The notes below the pieces were generated by a model, which ran no database searches, was not told the DNA's origin, and saw only the letters and a program-made list of their open reading frames with translations. A stretch of 64,000 nucleotides of DNA from Hamiltosporidium tvaerminnensis (taxonomy: Eukaryota; Microsporidia; Dubosqiidae). The stretch lies in the NCBI GenBank assembly GCA_022605425.2, contig JAKIMF020000011.1, forward strand, positions 186,001 through 250,000. The letters run 5' to 3'. The position numbers and the translations under genes are program-made. Below, piece after piece: positions 37,330 through 46,470 of this stretch (position 1 is its first letter; every line of letters starts with the position of its first letter).

Positions 37330-40300
37330 CTACTTCTTAACCCTTAAATACTCATAATCATTTACCTCCTCTATCTTCTTAAACTCCTCAATTAACTCAT
37401 TAACAATCTCCTCCCCAACAACACTATCTCTACAATACTTCCTATGATTAACAACAAACCCACGTATCCACTCACTAACACTCATAACCTCTCCACACAC
37501 TTTTTTTCTAATAAATTCCAAATATTTATTTATCCCCTGATTATCACCACAATGTTCTCTTACAAACTTACACACCACATTTAAAATACCAGGATATTCT
37601 CCCACCCCACAAAATATTTCTTTTAAATTACCTTCTTCTATTTTACAAATACCCTTCTCATAAATATTTCTTCTATAATAAAACTTAAGACTATCCACTG
37701 ACAAATCTAATGAGTGACAAATGATATTATTTAATTGGTTGTTCGGTTCGATTTCTACTTTGTTTTTTATTTGGTTTTCTACTTTGATTTTTAATTGGTT
37801 TTTTATTTGGTTTGTATCTATTCCCTCATTTATTTCCTCATTTATTTCCTTATTTATTTCTTTTTTTATTTCTCTAGTATTACCACTATCTCTACTACTA
37901 TCCCTACTACTATCCCTACCACTATCCCTACTACTACCACTACCCTTAAACATATCCCTACTACTATCCCTAAACATATCCCTACCATTATCCCTACTAC
38001 TACACCCACTACTACACCCTCCACTACACTCATACTCCTCTACTCTCCTTCCTAACAGATTAGCTCTTCTAAAATTCTCATCAACAAAACTAATCGGTAA
38101 ATATAAATTCAACTGATAAGAAATAACAGCACGACTTAATAAAACTACAAAAACACAAAAAGCTGAATTTTCAAAACATGTTGGTTGTAACTCCATTGGT
38201 CTTATTTCTACTTTCCAACCACTCATATCACCACCTGTTATATCAGGTAATTTAAATCTCATACTTCTCCAATTGGAGCTTTGAATATTCTCAAACTCAT
38301 CAAGACAAGGAACAGGGTTATTTAGATGGTTGTTATTGTTTAGAAGGTTGTTATTAGAAGGGTTATTACTAATATAGGAGTTAGTAGTATAAGGGTTACT
38401 AGTATAAGGGTTACCAGTATAAGGGTTACTAGTATAAGGGTTACTAGTATAAGGGTTACTAATATAAGGGTTACTAGTATAAGGGTTACTAATATCCTTA
38501 GTACCATTATCACTAGTATTACTATTATCACTATTATCACTAGTATTACTAATATCTAAATTATCACTAGTATTACTAATATCTAAATTATTACTAATAT
38601 CACCACTAATATTACTAATATCTAAATTATTACTAATATCTAAATTATCACCACTAGTATTATCCCTTTTTATATCTCTGCTACTACACTCCATTCTCTT
38701 CTTCATCTCTTCTATTCTACTTATACTGTCTTCATATACAAGTATAGGGTCTCTAATGAATAGAGAACTGATATGTTTTGACATTAAAATATCTACTTTA
38801 TTATTTATAAGTAAATTATAACATTCTATATTTAAAGGTACTTTAATATCATTATATTCTTTAAGGTTTAATTCTGATTGTGAAATGAACATATCAATAG
38901 AAGAGAATCTACTTTTAAAGATACGTTGTGTGGTGGTAGGTGGGGGGTGGTTATTAGAGGGGTTGTTAGGGGGGTGTTGTGTATTAGTAGTGTTATTAAG
39001 GGGGTTTTGTTTAGTAGTGTTGTTAAGGGGGTGTTTATTAGTACTGTTGTTAAGACCCTGTTGTTTATCAGTACTAGTGTTATCACCCTGTTGTTTATTA
39101 GTACTAGTGTTAAGACCCTGTTGTTTATCAGTACTAGTGTTATCACCCTGTTGTTTATTAGTACTAGTGTTAAGACCCTTTATATAAGACTCCTTATTAT
39201 TAAGACCCTGTTGTTTATTAGTACTAGTGTTAAGACCCTGTTGTTTATTAGTACTGGTGATAACACCCTTTATATAAGACTCCTTATTATTAAGACCCTG
39301 TTGTTTATTAGTACTAGTGTTAAGACCCTGTTGTTTATCAGTACTGGTGTTAAGACCCTTTATATTACTACCACTGTCGTTAACACCCTTTATATTACTA
39401 TCACTCTCATTAACACCCCCTACTCCTATACCTTTATCATTAACACCCTTTATATTACTACCACTGGTATTAACACCCTTTATATTACTACCACTCGCAT
39501 TAACACCCCCTACTCCTATACCTTTATTATTAACACCCCTGTTACACATACCACACTCACATCCGTCAAACCCTGATCTTTCGTAGGGCGACCCTCTCTC
39601 ACTATCAGTTCTACAATCAACACTATACACTAACATATCCCATCGTGTCTCAGTATTAAGTAACCTACCTTGTGCTATAGGAGTAGCACGTGTTAGTCTT
39701 AACAGTAATGGACACATTACAGCTAACTGGTCGTATATAAGACGTGCTTCTTCTAGTTCTGAAGCTTGTAGTGTTACTTGTAAGCAACAACACCCCATTC
39801 CTTGACCCATACTGTCTATTAAGATACCGTTAACACGTCTAGTATTAGAATTGGTATTTTGGGTGTTAGAACGGTATTTGTTAGGTGTGTTACTAAAGGG
39901 GTGTTGTTTATTAGTACTGGTATTAACACCCTCTAAACTATACTCTCTATCATTAACAGGGTTATAATTACTATTCCTATCATTAACACCCTCTAAATTA
40001 CTATCCTTATCATTAACACCCTCTAAATTACTATCCTTATCATTAACACCCTCTAAATTACTATCCCTGTTATTAACACCCTCTAAATTACTATCCTTGT
40101 TATTAACACCCTCTAAATTACTATCCCTGTTATTAACACCCTCTAAATTACTATCCTTATCATTAACACCCTCCATCAAATCCTTTGTATTAATACCCTC
40201 TATACCCCCTACCTCTCTCCTATAAATAACACCCTCCCCTATTTTACCCACTACAGTTGTCATATCCGTATTCCTATCTCTCATTATACTAATATAACCT

Positions 40301-41481
40301 TCAATCTGTTTATTTCTTCTTTTTCTTATATTTTTAACAAAAGAAAAAAACCTAAAATGATTCGTTATTGCATTATCAGGAAAGAAATAAGACTTTGTTA
40401 TTTTATACTTTAAAAACCTACCACGTAACAAGAATTGTTGTCTTAGATCAGCAATATCAGTGGTGTGTTGGTTATTACTATCAGTTATATTACTATCATT
40501 GCTACTATCTATCTCATTACTACTATCTATTCCTCTATCTATTCCTTTATCTATTCCTCTATCTATTCCTCTATCTATTCCTCCATCTATTCCTCTATCT
40601 ATTCCTCTATCTATTCCTTTATCTATTCCTCTATCTATTCCTCTATCTATTCCTCTATCTATTCCTCTATCTATTCCTCTATCTATTCCTCTATCTATCC
40701 TTTCCTCATACATATCCTCATACATATCCTCATACTCTCCACCCATCTGCCCATAGAATGCTTTACCATATCCTATATTAGGAAATACAGTCATAAGTAA
40801 AGGAAACCCTTCAATTTTAAGTCTTTTAATTTCCTTTTTAATACAATTTATACGTTCTAACATATTAATTTCCATTTCTAAAAGAGAAGATACTTTAGAA
40901 GTGTAAGGTTTTATAGGTGTTGATTCTACCATATAAGAAGCAAATTCTGGTGTAAATAAAGCGGTTTTAGATTTTAAATTTTTAGTAAAATGTTCAGCTG
41001 CTAAAAGGAGTTTATAGTGGGTATTGATATTTGTAGGGATAGTATATATTTCTTTAGTACTCTCTTTAATATTATTTATTGCTTCATTTCTATAAATATT
41101 GTTTTTAATACTTTCTTCATTTCTATAAATATTATTTTTACTACTCTCTTTACTACACTCTTCAATACTCTCTTTACTACTCTCTTTACTATTCTCTTCA
41201 ATACTCTCTTTACTACTCTCCTTACTACTCTCCTTACTATTCTCTTTACTACTCTCTTTACTACTAGTGTTATAATCATTACTCATATCCATCTTATCAT
41301 ATGTCTCTTTTGCTACTAACATTACTTCAATTTCATCTCCCCATACAAACGTATTATGAAATCTATTTCTACATAAATGATATATTTCTATAAACTGTGT
41401 AATTCCAACGACTTTTAAATCATTTTTTACTTTTAATATTTTTTTGTACGGTAAAGCTTTTTGATTGCGAAGAAGACCCAT
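37330..41481 (-). CDS. GSH1: Glutamate-cysteine ligase catalytic subunit with six repeat insertions
   Basis: Expected to join glutamate and cysteine, the ATP-dependent first step of glutathione synthesis in the cytosol. Core blocks match the eukaryotic GCLC family in order: MGLL start; WGDEIEVMLV (47-56); FPDNAITNHFRF (367-378); DSMGQGMGCCCLQVT (556-570); ARLIYDQLAVMCPLLLRL (579-596); LFIRDP (907-912); FENIQSSNWRSMRFKLP (1063-1079); VEIRPMELQPTCFENSAF (1091-1108); and a GEVMSVSEWIR region (1330-1340). The core adds up to about 595 residues, near the usual 640-680. The product is 1383 residues because six tandem-repeat segments interrupt it at about 66-152, 250-348, 404-548, 628-850, 928-1056 and 1150-1255. 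All are in frame with no stop, which argues that the protein is made. CCC lies 17-19 bases upstream of the ATG. Regulatory (GCLM-type) partner not seen here. Confidence 0.92.
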   Translation of the reverse strand: MGLLRNQKALPYKKILKVKNDLKVVGITQFIEIYHLCRNRFHNTFVWGDEIEVMLVAKETYDKMDMSNDYNTSSKESSKENSKESSKESSKESIEENSKESSKESIEECSKESSKNNIYRNEESIKNNIYRNEAINNIKESTKEIYTIPTNINTHYKLLLAAEHFTKNLKSKTALFTPEFASYMVESTPIKPYTSKVSSLLEMEINMLERINCIKKEIKRLKIEGFPLLMTVFPNIGYGKAFYGQMGGEYEDMYEDMYEERIDRGIDRGIDRGIDRGIDRGIDRGIDKGIDRGIDRGIDGGIDRGIDRGIDKGIDRGIDSSNEIDSSNDSNITDSNNQHTTDIADLRQQFLLRGRFLKYKITKSYFFPDNAITNHFRFFSFVKNIRKRRNKQIEGYISIMRDRNTDMTTVVGKIGEGVIYRREVGGIEGINTKDLMEGVNDKDSNLEGVNNRDSNLEGVNNKDSNLEGVNNRDSNLEGVNDKDSNLEGVNDKDSNLEGVNDRNSNYNPVNDREYSLEGVNTSTNKQHPFSNTPNKYRSNTQNTNSNTRRVNGILIDSMGQGMGCCCLQVTLQASELEEARLIYDQLAVMCPLLLRLTRATPIAQGRLLNTETRWDMLVYSVDCRTDSERGSPYERSGFDGCECGMCNRGVNNKGIGVGGVNASGSNIKGVNTSGSNIKGVNDKGIGVGGVNESDSNIKGVNDSGSNIKGLNTSTDKQQGLNTSTNKQQGLNNKESYIKGVITSTNKQQGLNTSTNKQQGLNNKESYIKGLNTSTNKQQGDNTSTDKQQGLNTSTNKQQGDNTSTDKQQGLNNSTNKHPLNNTTKQNPLNNTTNTQHPPNNPSNNHPPPTTTQRIFKSRFSSIDMFISQSELNLKEYNDIKVPLNIECYNLLINNKVDILMSKHISSLFIRDPILVYEDSISRIEEMKKRMECSSRDIKRDNTSGDNLDISNNLDISNISGDISNNLDISNTSDNLDISNTSDNSDNSNTSDNGTKDISNPYTSNPYISNPYTSNPYTSNPYTGNPYTSNPYTTNSYISNNPSNNNLLNNNNHLNNPVPCLDEFENIQSSNWRSMRFKLPDITGGDMSGWKVEIRPMELQPTCFENSAFCVFVVLLSRAVISYQLNLYLPISFVDENFRRANLLGRRVEEYECSGGCSSGCSSRDNGRDMFRDSSRDMFKGSGSSRDSGRDSSRDSSRDSGNTREIKKEINKEINEEINEGIDTNQIKNQLKIKVENQIKNKVEIEPNNQLNNIICHSLDLSVDSLKFYYRRNIYEKGICKIEEGNLKEIFCGVGEYPGILNVVCKFVREHCGDNQGINKYLEFIRKKVCGEVMSVSEWIRGFVVNHRKYCRDSVVGEEIVNELIEEFKKIEEVNDYEYLRVKK
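37850..38035 (-). repeat. GCL insertion 6, Ser-Arg-Asp tetrapeptide array
   Basis: Encodes residues about 1150-1225: SRDS/GRDM-like 12-base units, then KEIN/EEIN units. It falls between the SFVDENFRRANLLGRRVEE block and the SLKFYYRRNIY block of the ligase, where family members have a surface linker. Confidence 0.85.
38314..38700 (-). repeat. GCL insertion 5, NPYTS and DISN arrays
   Basis: Two kinds of unit sit side by side: 15-base units encoding NPYTS/NPYIS (about 999-1033) and longer units encoding NLDISNTSD variants (about 945-985). They are inserted before the FENIQSSNW block of the ligase core. Confidence 0.88.
38932..39597 (-). repeat. GCL insertion 4, GVN/GLN decapeptide array
   Basis: The largest insertion (residues about 628-850). 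Thirty-base units encode decapeptides such as GVNTSGSNIK, GLNTSTNKQQ and GLNNKESYIK, with evidence of duplication of multi-unit blocks. The array degrades into an Asn/Pro-rich tail (NNTTK, NNPSN). It lies between the TRWDMLVYSVDCRT block and the RFSSIDMFISQSE block. Confidence 0.9.
39838..40270 (-). repeat. GCL insertion 3, GVNDKDSNLE decapeptide array
   Basis: About eight nearly identical 30-base units encode GVN(D/N)(K/R)DSNLE at about residues 438-517, with degenerate flanks. The GVN head is shared with insertion 4, which suggests a common origin inside the gene. Confidence 0.9.
40438..40733 (-). repeat. GCL insertion 2, IDRG tetrapeptide array
   Basis: About fifteen 12-base units encode IDRG, with occasional IDKG or IDGG, at about residues 262-319, preceded by three EDMYE-type units. 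The low divergence between units implies recent expansion. Confidence 0.92.
41026..41283 (-). repeat. GCL insertion 1, SSKE tetrapeptide array
   Basis: Twelve-base units encode SSKE/NSKE/SIEE at about residues 73-115, then KNNIYRNE units. They are placed just after the WGDEIEVMLV block. Confidence 0.88.
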
Positions 41482-41497
41482 TTTTAATTTTTTTTAA

Positions 41498-41500
41498 GGG
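41498..41500 (-). promoter_or_regulatory. CCC motif upstream of glutamate-cysteine ligase ATG
   Basis: The coding strand reads CCC followed by an A/T run to the ATG 16 bases later. It is further from the ATG than at the elongase, so it is weaker evidence. Confidence 0.3.
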
Positions 41501-41603
41501 TTTGTATTTTTATATTCTTGGTAGTGAATGTTAAATGATAAGAAACTTTGTTTTATATTTGATTTGTATGTTAAGTGTTTTAAGATAAGAGATATAGATT
41601 ATA

Positions 41604-41720
41604 GTTGGTAGTTGTGTTGGTAGTTGTGTTGGTAGTTGTGTTGGTAGTTGTGTTGGTAGTAGTGTTGGTAGTAGTGTTGGTAGTAGTGTTGGTAGTAGTG
41701 TTGGTAGTAGTGTTGGTAGA
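41604..41720. repeat. 12-bp minisatellite upstream of glutamate-cysteine ligase
   Basis: Nearly ten copies of the 12-base unit TTGGTAGTTGTG, changing part-way to TTGGTAGTAGTG. It sits about 120 bases upstream of the ligase ATG, presumably in its promoter region. Confidence 0.92.
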
Positions 41721-41945
41721 TATTTGTTATATTAATCTTATAATCTAATATTATAATCTAATCTTAGAATCTAATCTTATATTTGTTGTCTTACTCTTAT
41801 TTTATAACTACTTTACTTTTAATTATTTCTAAGAATATATTTTTTAACTAACCATTCTAATTATTACATACCATTCTAATTATTACTGATTATTACTAAT
41901 TATTCTATTTTAAGATTTATAAGACTAATAAAGACTTATAGATTT

Positions 41946-42000
41946 ATAGGATTCTTAGATTCTTAGATTCTTAGATTTTTAGATTCTTAGATTCTTAGAT
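41946..42000. repeat. TTCTTAGA short tandem repeat
   Basis: Six or so imperfect copies of the 8-base unit TTCTTAGA. Confidence 0.85.
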
Positions 42001-42045
42001 TTTAATTTATCTATTTTTGTATTATAATTAAGAATAAATAAATTA

Positions 42046-42578
42046 ATATATTAGCATAAGAATAAAAAAGTGATATAAGGGGTATGAAGTAAGGTAATAA
42101 AGTGAAATAATTATAATTAAGAATAAAGAATAAAATAAATTAATATAATGAGCATAAGAATAAAAGTAATGAATTAATATATTAGCATAAGAATAAAGTT
42201 AAGAATAAATTAATATCTTAGCATAAGAATAAATAAAGTGATATAATTAGAATAAGAATAAAGTTAAGAATAAATTAATATCTTAGCATAAGAATAAATA
42301 AAGTGATATAATTAGAATAAGAATAAAGTTAAGAATAAATTAATATCTTAGCATAAGAATAAATAAAGTGATATAATTAGAATAAGAATAAATAAAGTGA
42401 TATAATTAGAATAAGAATAAAGTTAAGAATAAATTAATATCTTAGCATAAGAATAAATAAAGTGATATAATTAGAATAAGAATAAATAAAGTGATATAAT
42501 TAGAATAAGAATAAAGTAAAGAATAAATTAATATCTTAGCATAAGAATAAATAAAGTGATATAATTAGAATAAGAATA
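42046..42578. repeat. 65-bp minisatellite with internal sub-duplication
   Basis: Units of 65 bases containing GTTAAGAATAAATTAATATC, CTTAGCATAAGAATAAATAAA and GTGATATAATTAGAAT repeat from about 42189 (next copy at 42254). Some units carry an extra copy of the GTGATATAATTAGAATAAG segment. More diverged copies extend back to about 42046. Non-coding. Confidence 0.9.
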
Positions 42579-42602
42579 ACTTTGTTTTTACATAAAGAAA
42601 AT

Positions 42603-43305
42603 ATCACATCTTTTTAAACAGAAGGATTTTATATTTGTTTTTATGATATTAACGCAGTTCTAGGTTTAAGATAAATAAATGTTACCCCAACACTTTATGG
42701 GTAAAATTATAGAATTTAAATACTAAAGCTTTTTATTTAAAAGGTGTGTAGAACCTAATAAATAGGCGAGGAGGTTAGTCGGGGTTCAATAATGTCTGTT
42801 GCATGGGGTGTATGAGCTTATATCGAATCTTTTAAGGGCGCTTCATCTTAAAATTATGCAGCATTCACACTTACACTACACCTTCTGAACCCAATGAACT
42901 TCTAGCTAAGATATATTTCAGAGATTTACATGGGGTCCACCTAGATAGTGCAATGTCATACCAACAGGTATAACCTGCTACTTAGCTTTCCCGGCTTTAA
43001 ATGGTTTTTATTTTTATATCTCCCAGGCGCCAAGTCTTCTAACCCGAGTGAGCAAGGCCAGGTTTCTATGCTTTTACATGGCAATTACCTACATGTTCAA
43101 CTGCAGTCTGCAATCTGGTTACATAAAAAACTACAAATAAATTCGTAGAAAAAGTTTCTCCATTTCTTAGACCTCTCCTCCTCATAACAACTCCCATGGA
43201 ACAACCGAAGATGTAGTGTGGTTTTATTCCCACCAAAAATCCAAACAATGACCTCACACCAGTTTCACACACTCATTACCAACCAGAAAGTCTTTTACTG
43301 TTGTT
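42603..43305. mobile_element. Dispersed ~700-bp GC-richer repeat, copy 1
   Basis: Aligns along its length with 52902-53605, at very roughly 85-90 percent identity by eye. It is far less AT-rich than the surrounding DNA. Neither end shows clear inverted repeats, and no known domain is visible. The minus strand keeps a 68-codon frame (43066-43272) in both copies, but here it ends at a TAG that is TGG in the other copy. It is probably a non-autonomous or truncated mobile element; identity unknown. Confidence 0.65.
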
Positions 43306-43430
43306 ATCTTATATCCAACACTTACTTATTATACTAATAGTATTAATTACACAAATAAAGATTATTTTTTTTGATATATTAATTAAGAGTAGGATTGGTA
43401 TTTATTAAGGATAATGATAAGTTAATTTAC

Positions 43431-43765
43431 TAAATAAATATTTTATAATTGTTTATAAGAGATGTGATAGAATAAATACGATAAGATATAACAGATATTC
43501 TATTAAATAAATATTTTTTAATTGTTTATAAGAGATGTGATAGAATAAATACGATAAGATATAACAGATATTCTATTAAATAAATATTTTTTAATTGTTT
43601 ATAAGAGATGTGATAGAATAAATACGATAAGATATAACAGATATTCTATTAAATAAATATTTTTTAATTGTTTATAAGAGAAGTGATAGAATAAATACGA
43701 TAAGATATAACAGATATTCTATTAAATATTAAATATTAAATAAATATTTTATAATTGTTTATAGT
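43431..43765. repeat. 73-bp tandem repeat
   Basis: Four full units, starting at 43431, 43504, 43577 and 43650, plus a partial fifth. Each contains AATTGTTTATAAGAG and ATACGATAAGATATAACAG. Units differ at very few bases, so the expansion is recent. Non-coding. Confidence 0.93.
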
Positions 43766-43769
43766 TTAA

Positions 43770-44914
43770 ATATCTTATTTGTAATATATTTATGTTAGAA
43801 TTTTATTTTTATTTATTTTTAAGTTTTTTATTCTTTATAGTTCCCATGTTAAGAATTGAATATTTTATAATTCTTTATAGTTATCAGGTTTAATATTTTA
43901 TGATTCTTTATAGTTCTCACCTTTAGAATTCAATATTTTTTAGGTTTTTTTAATTTTTTTTTAAAATATTTTGTAATTCTAAAATATCGTGTTCGTTTTC
44001 TTGTTGATACACTCTTTATTCTTTGAGTAAGAAAAGTTTGTGTTAGACTTACAATCTAACTAATCAAAATATAAATGTTTATCAAATGATTTTAATTTGT
44101 AAAAAGTTTTTATTCCCTCATGGATTGTGTTTTGATCCAAAGAAAAATACTAAAAATATAAATTAAATACTAAGAATTTAATACTAAGAATATAAATATA
44201 AATACTAAAGTATAAATCTAATTTTTACTTATGCCAGTTCTCCTTCACCTAATTAAGTTGAGAAATATAAATACTAAAGTATAAATCTAATTTTTAATTA
44301 TTCCAGTTCTCTTTTACCTAATTAAGTTGAGAAATATAAATATGAATATTTACTGTCTTAATTATATAGTTAATCTATATTCTTAAGGTTATATTAAAAA
44401 TCGTTTTTTTTTTTATTTTTTGAGGTAATACTCTGATTTCAATTAAATTATTTCTAATTTGAAGTTTAATAATTTCTGTATTTGATTGGTTAATACTCTC
44501 TTTCTTTTATGTTAATGAAAGTATGAGTTTGTTCTTATATTTCTATTTTATTTCTATTTAATTTTAATTTTAATTTTATTTATTTATTAAGACATCAGAA
44601 TATCAAAGGTTTGAATTTGTTTTAAAAATTAAATTTTAAACGAAAATACGAGTAAAGGAAATTGAAGGTGGAACCATTATTTCTTATTTCTTTTTTATTT
44701 CTTTTTTATTTAGTTTTAATTTTACTGTTTTTTATTTATTGTTTTTTAATTTTATTGTTTTTTAATTTTATTGTTTTTTAATTTTACTGTTTTTACAATT
44801 TTACTGTTTTTTATCTCTTCTCCCTCCCTTCCCTTTATTTCTTCTCCCTCCCATCTTCTCCCTCCTTATCTCTTCCATCTCCTAAATAATTATTTTATTT
44901 CATTTTTTTTATTT
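43770..44914. other. Intergenic, short repeats only
   Basis: AT-rich, no gene seen. It contains a duplicated block of about 66 bases (about 44206-44338, with CCAGTTCT and CTAATTAAGTTGAGAA in both copies). At about 44725-44812 there are several TTTTTTAATTTTACTG-type 16-base units. Confidence 0.6.
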
Positions 44915-44919
44915 CCCCC
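44915..44919 (+). promoter_or_regulatory. CCCCC motif upstream of eL43 ATG
   Basis: A run of five C's in otherwise A/T sequence ends seven bases before the ATG. This is the classic placement of the CCC-type motif of highly expressed microsporidian genes. Confidence 0.55.
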
Positions 44920-44925
44920 TCTGAA

Positions 44926-45225
44926 ATGGTAAGTTTTACAATTTAAAAATAATTTTAGTCAAAAGGAACAAAGAAAGTAGGAATAACAGGAAAATATGGT
45001 ACTAGATATGGTTCATCATTAAGAAAAAGAATAAAAACATATGAAATATCTCAACATAAGAAATATGAGTGTTCTAGTTGTGGTAAACATACAGTTAAAA
45101 GAGAATCTTTTGGTATTTGGAAGTGTAAAGCTTGTAATGTTACGTTTGCTGGTGGTGCTTATGTCCCACTGACAGAGGCTTTTATTACGGCTAGAAATAA
45201 TGTTAAGCGATTGGCTGAGATTTAA
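44926..45225 (+). CDS. RPL43: Ribosomal protein eL43 (L37a), with start-codon intron
   Basis: Large-subunit ribosomal protein with a C4 zinc ribbon. The unspliced frame ATG-GTA-AGT stops after six codons, and the conserved frame resumes downstream. Removing 44929-44958 joins ATG directly to TCA, giving an 89-residue protein. It starts MSKGTKKVGITGKYGTRYG and has both zinc pairs (CSSCGK, and CKAC after FGIW). FGIWKCKAC and AGGAYVPLTEA follow the eL43 pattern closely. The length fits the family (about 90-92). The placement of the intron immediately after the start codon is typical of microsporidian ribosomal protein genes. A CCCCC motif lies just upstream. Confidence 0.95.
44929..44958 (+). other. 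30-nt spliceosomal intron in eL43
   Basis: Begins GTAAGT and ends TAATTTTAG, so the TAAT branch-type motif is only a few bases from the 3' splice site, as in microsporidian introns. The length is a multiple of three, but the intron carries an in-frame TAA, so unspliced RNA would give a six-residue product. Confidence 0.92.
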
Positions 45226-45234
45226 ATAAAGAAT

Positions 45235-45251
45235 TTTATTTTATTTAAAGA

Positions 45252-45295
<44 letters not shown>

Positions 45296-45530
45296 ATTTT
45301 CTCTCTCTAATATAAATTACTTTATTTTCTCTTTCTATTATATTTTTCTATTATTTGTATTAAATTTTAATTCTAGTTAAATATTAATATTTTAGATTCT
45401 ATCATAGTCCTTCTATTTTCTTACTTTTATATTTTATATTATTAGTATTTTACATTCTATCATATTCCTTCTATATTCCTTCTATATTCCTTCTATATTC
45501 CTCCTATATTCCTATTATATTCTTTACTTT
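45235..45530. repeat. Simple repeats downstream of eL43
   Basis: Contains repeats of TTTTTATTTTTA (45237-45300), and then TTCCTTCTATA-type 13-base units at about 45459-45525. Otherwise featureless. Confidence 0.75.
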
Positions 45531-45820
45531 AATATTATTTTTTTACGACTTATTTTATTCTTCAAATATATTTTTAATACCTTTGTTTTAAAAGAATATA
45601 AATATAATTCTAGGAACAATTTATATTAATATTTTTAATTAGAATACCACAATTATATGACAAATTGTACATTTTGTTGTATAAATTATGCCTTAACCCT
45701 TCAATTACCGGAGTTGAGATCGAATGATCGGTACACCGGTTTTTTTGTTTCCTTAATTTTAATATTGTAATTTGTAAGAAGAATAATGGAGTAAGAAGTG
45801 TATTTAATTATTGTTTTAGA

Positions 45821-46102
45821 GATTTAGAAGATATTTCTAATATTAAATTTATAGGTATTTATTGTAATATTAGTTTTTAATATATTGTTTGTGTGATATA
45901 GAAGATATTTCTAATATTAAATTTATAGGTATTTATTGTAATATTAGTTTTTAATATATTGTTTGTGAGATATAGAAGATATTTCTAATATTAAATTTAT
46001 AGGTATTCTAATATTGTAATATTAGTTTTTAATATATTGTTTTGGAGATATAGAAGATATTTCTAATATTAAATTTATAGGTATTTATTGTAATATTAGT
46101 TT
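45821..46102. repeat. 74-bp tandem repeat
   Basis: Four units starting at about 45821, 45895, 45969 and 46047, each with AGAAGATATTTCTAATATTAAATT (split by unit edge) and TAATATTAGTTTTTAATATATTG. Non-coding. It lies upstream of the first ricin-B-lectin-like gene. Confidence 0.92.
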
Positions 46103-46470
46103 CGTGAAGGACTAAAGTGTGTTAAAATAATTTTATAATTTAATATAATTTCATTTAATATAGCAATTATTAATTAAATAATATATTTTTAAAGTAAATT
46201 TAAGGTATTGGAGATGTAAGTCTGAGCAATAGTAAAAGTTTACGTAATTTCTAAAGAAAATAGAAAAAAATAGGTGGGAAATATGAAATAGTAAAGGAAT
46301 AATAAATAAATAATGTTACAGGTAATTTCATTACTTTCTTTCAAATATATTTGTGTTTCATTTATAGATTTGAAAACAAATCGATATCTTTTCAAATATA
46401 TTATTATATTATCTAATTTGAAACAGTGTGTGAAGTGGATATTTAAAATTTTATTCTAAAAAATAAACAT

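Noticed and set aside
38885-39587. Several open frames on the plus strand opposite the ligase repeats (also at 37721-38116 and 40368-40800)
   Set aside because: They are reverse-complement shadows of in-frame repeats with multiple-of-three units; products are monotonous Leu/Ile/Tyr repeats and the opposite strand is a clear enzyme.
43066-43272. 68-codon minus-strand frame in the 700-bp repeat as a gene
   Set aside because: The other copy differs by a stop-to-Trp change and no domain is visible. It may be chance or a dying frame, so it was kept only as part of the repeat.
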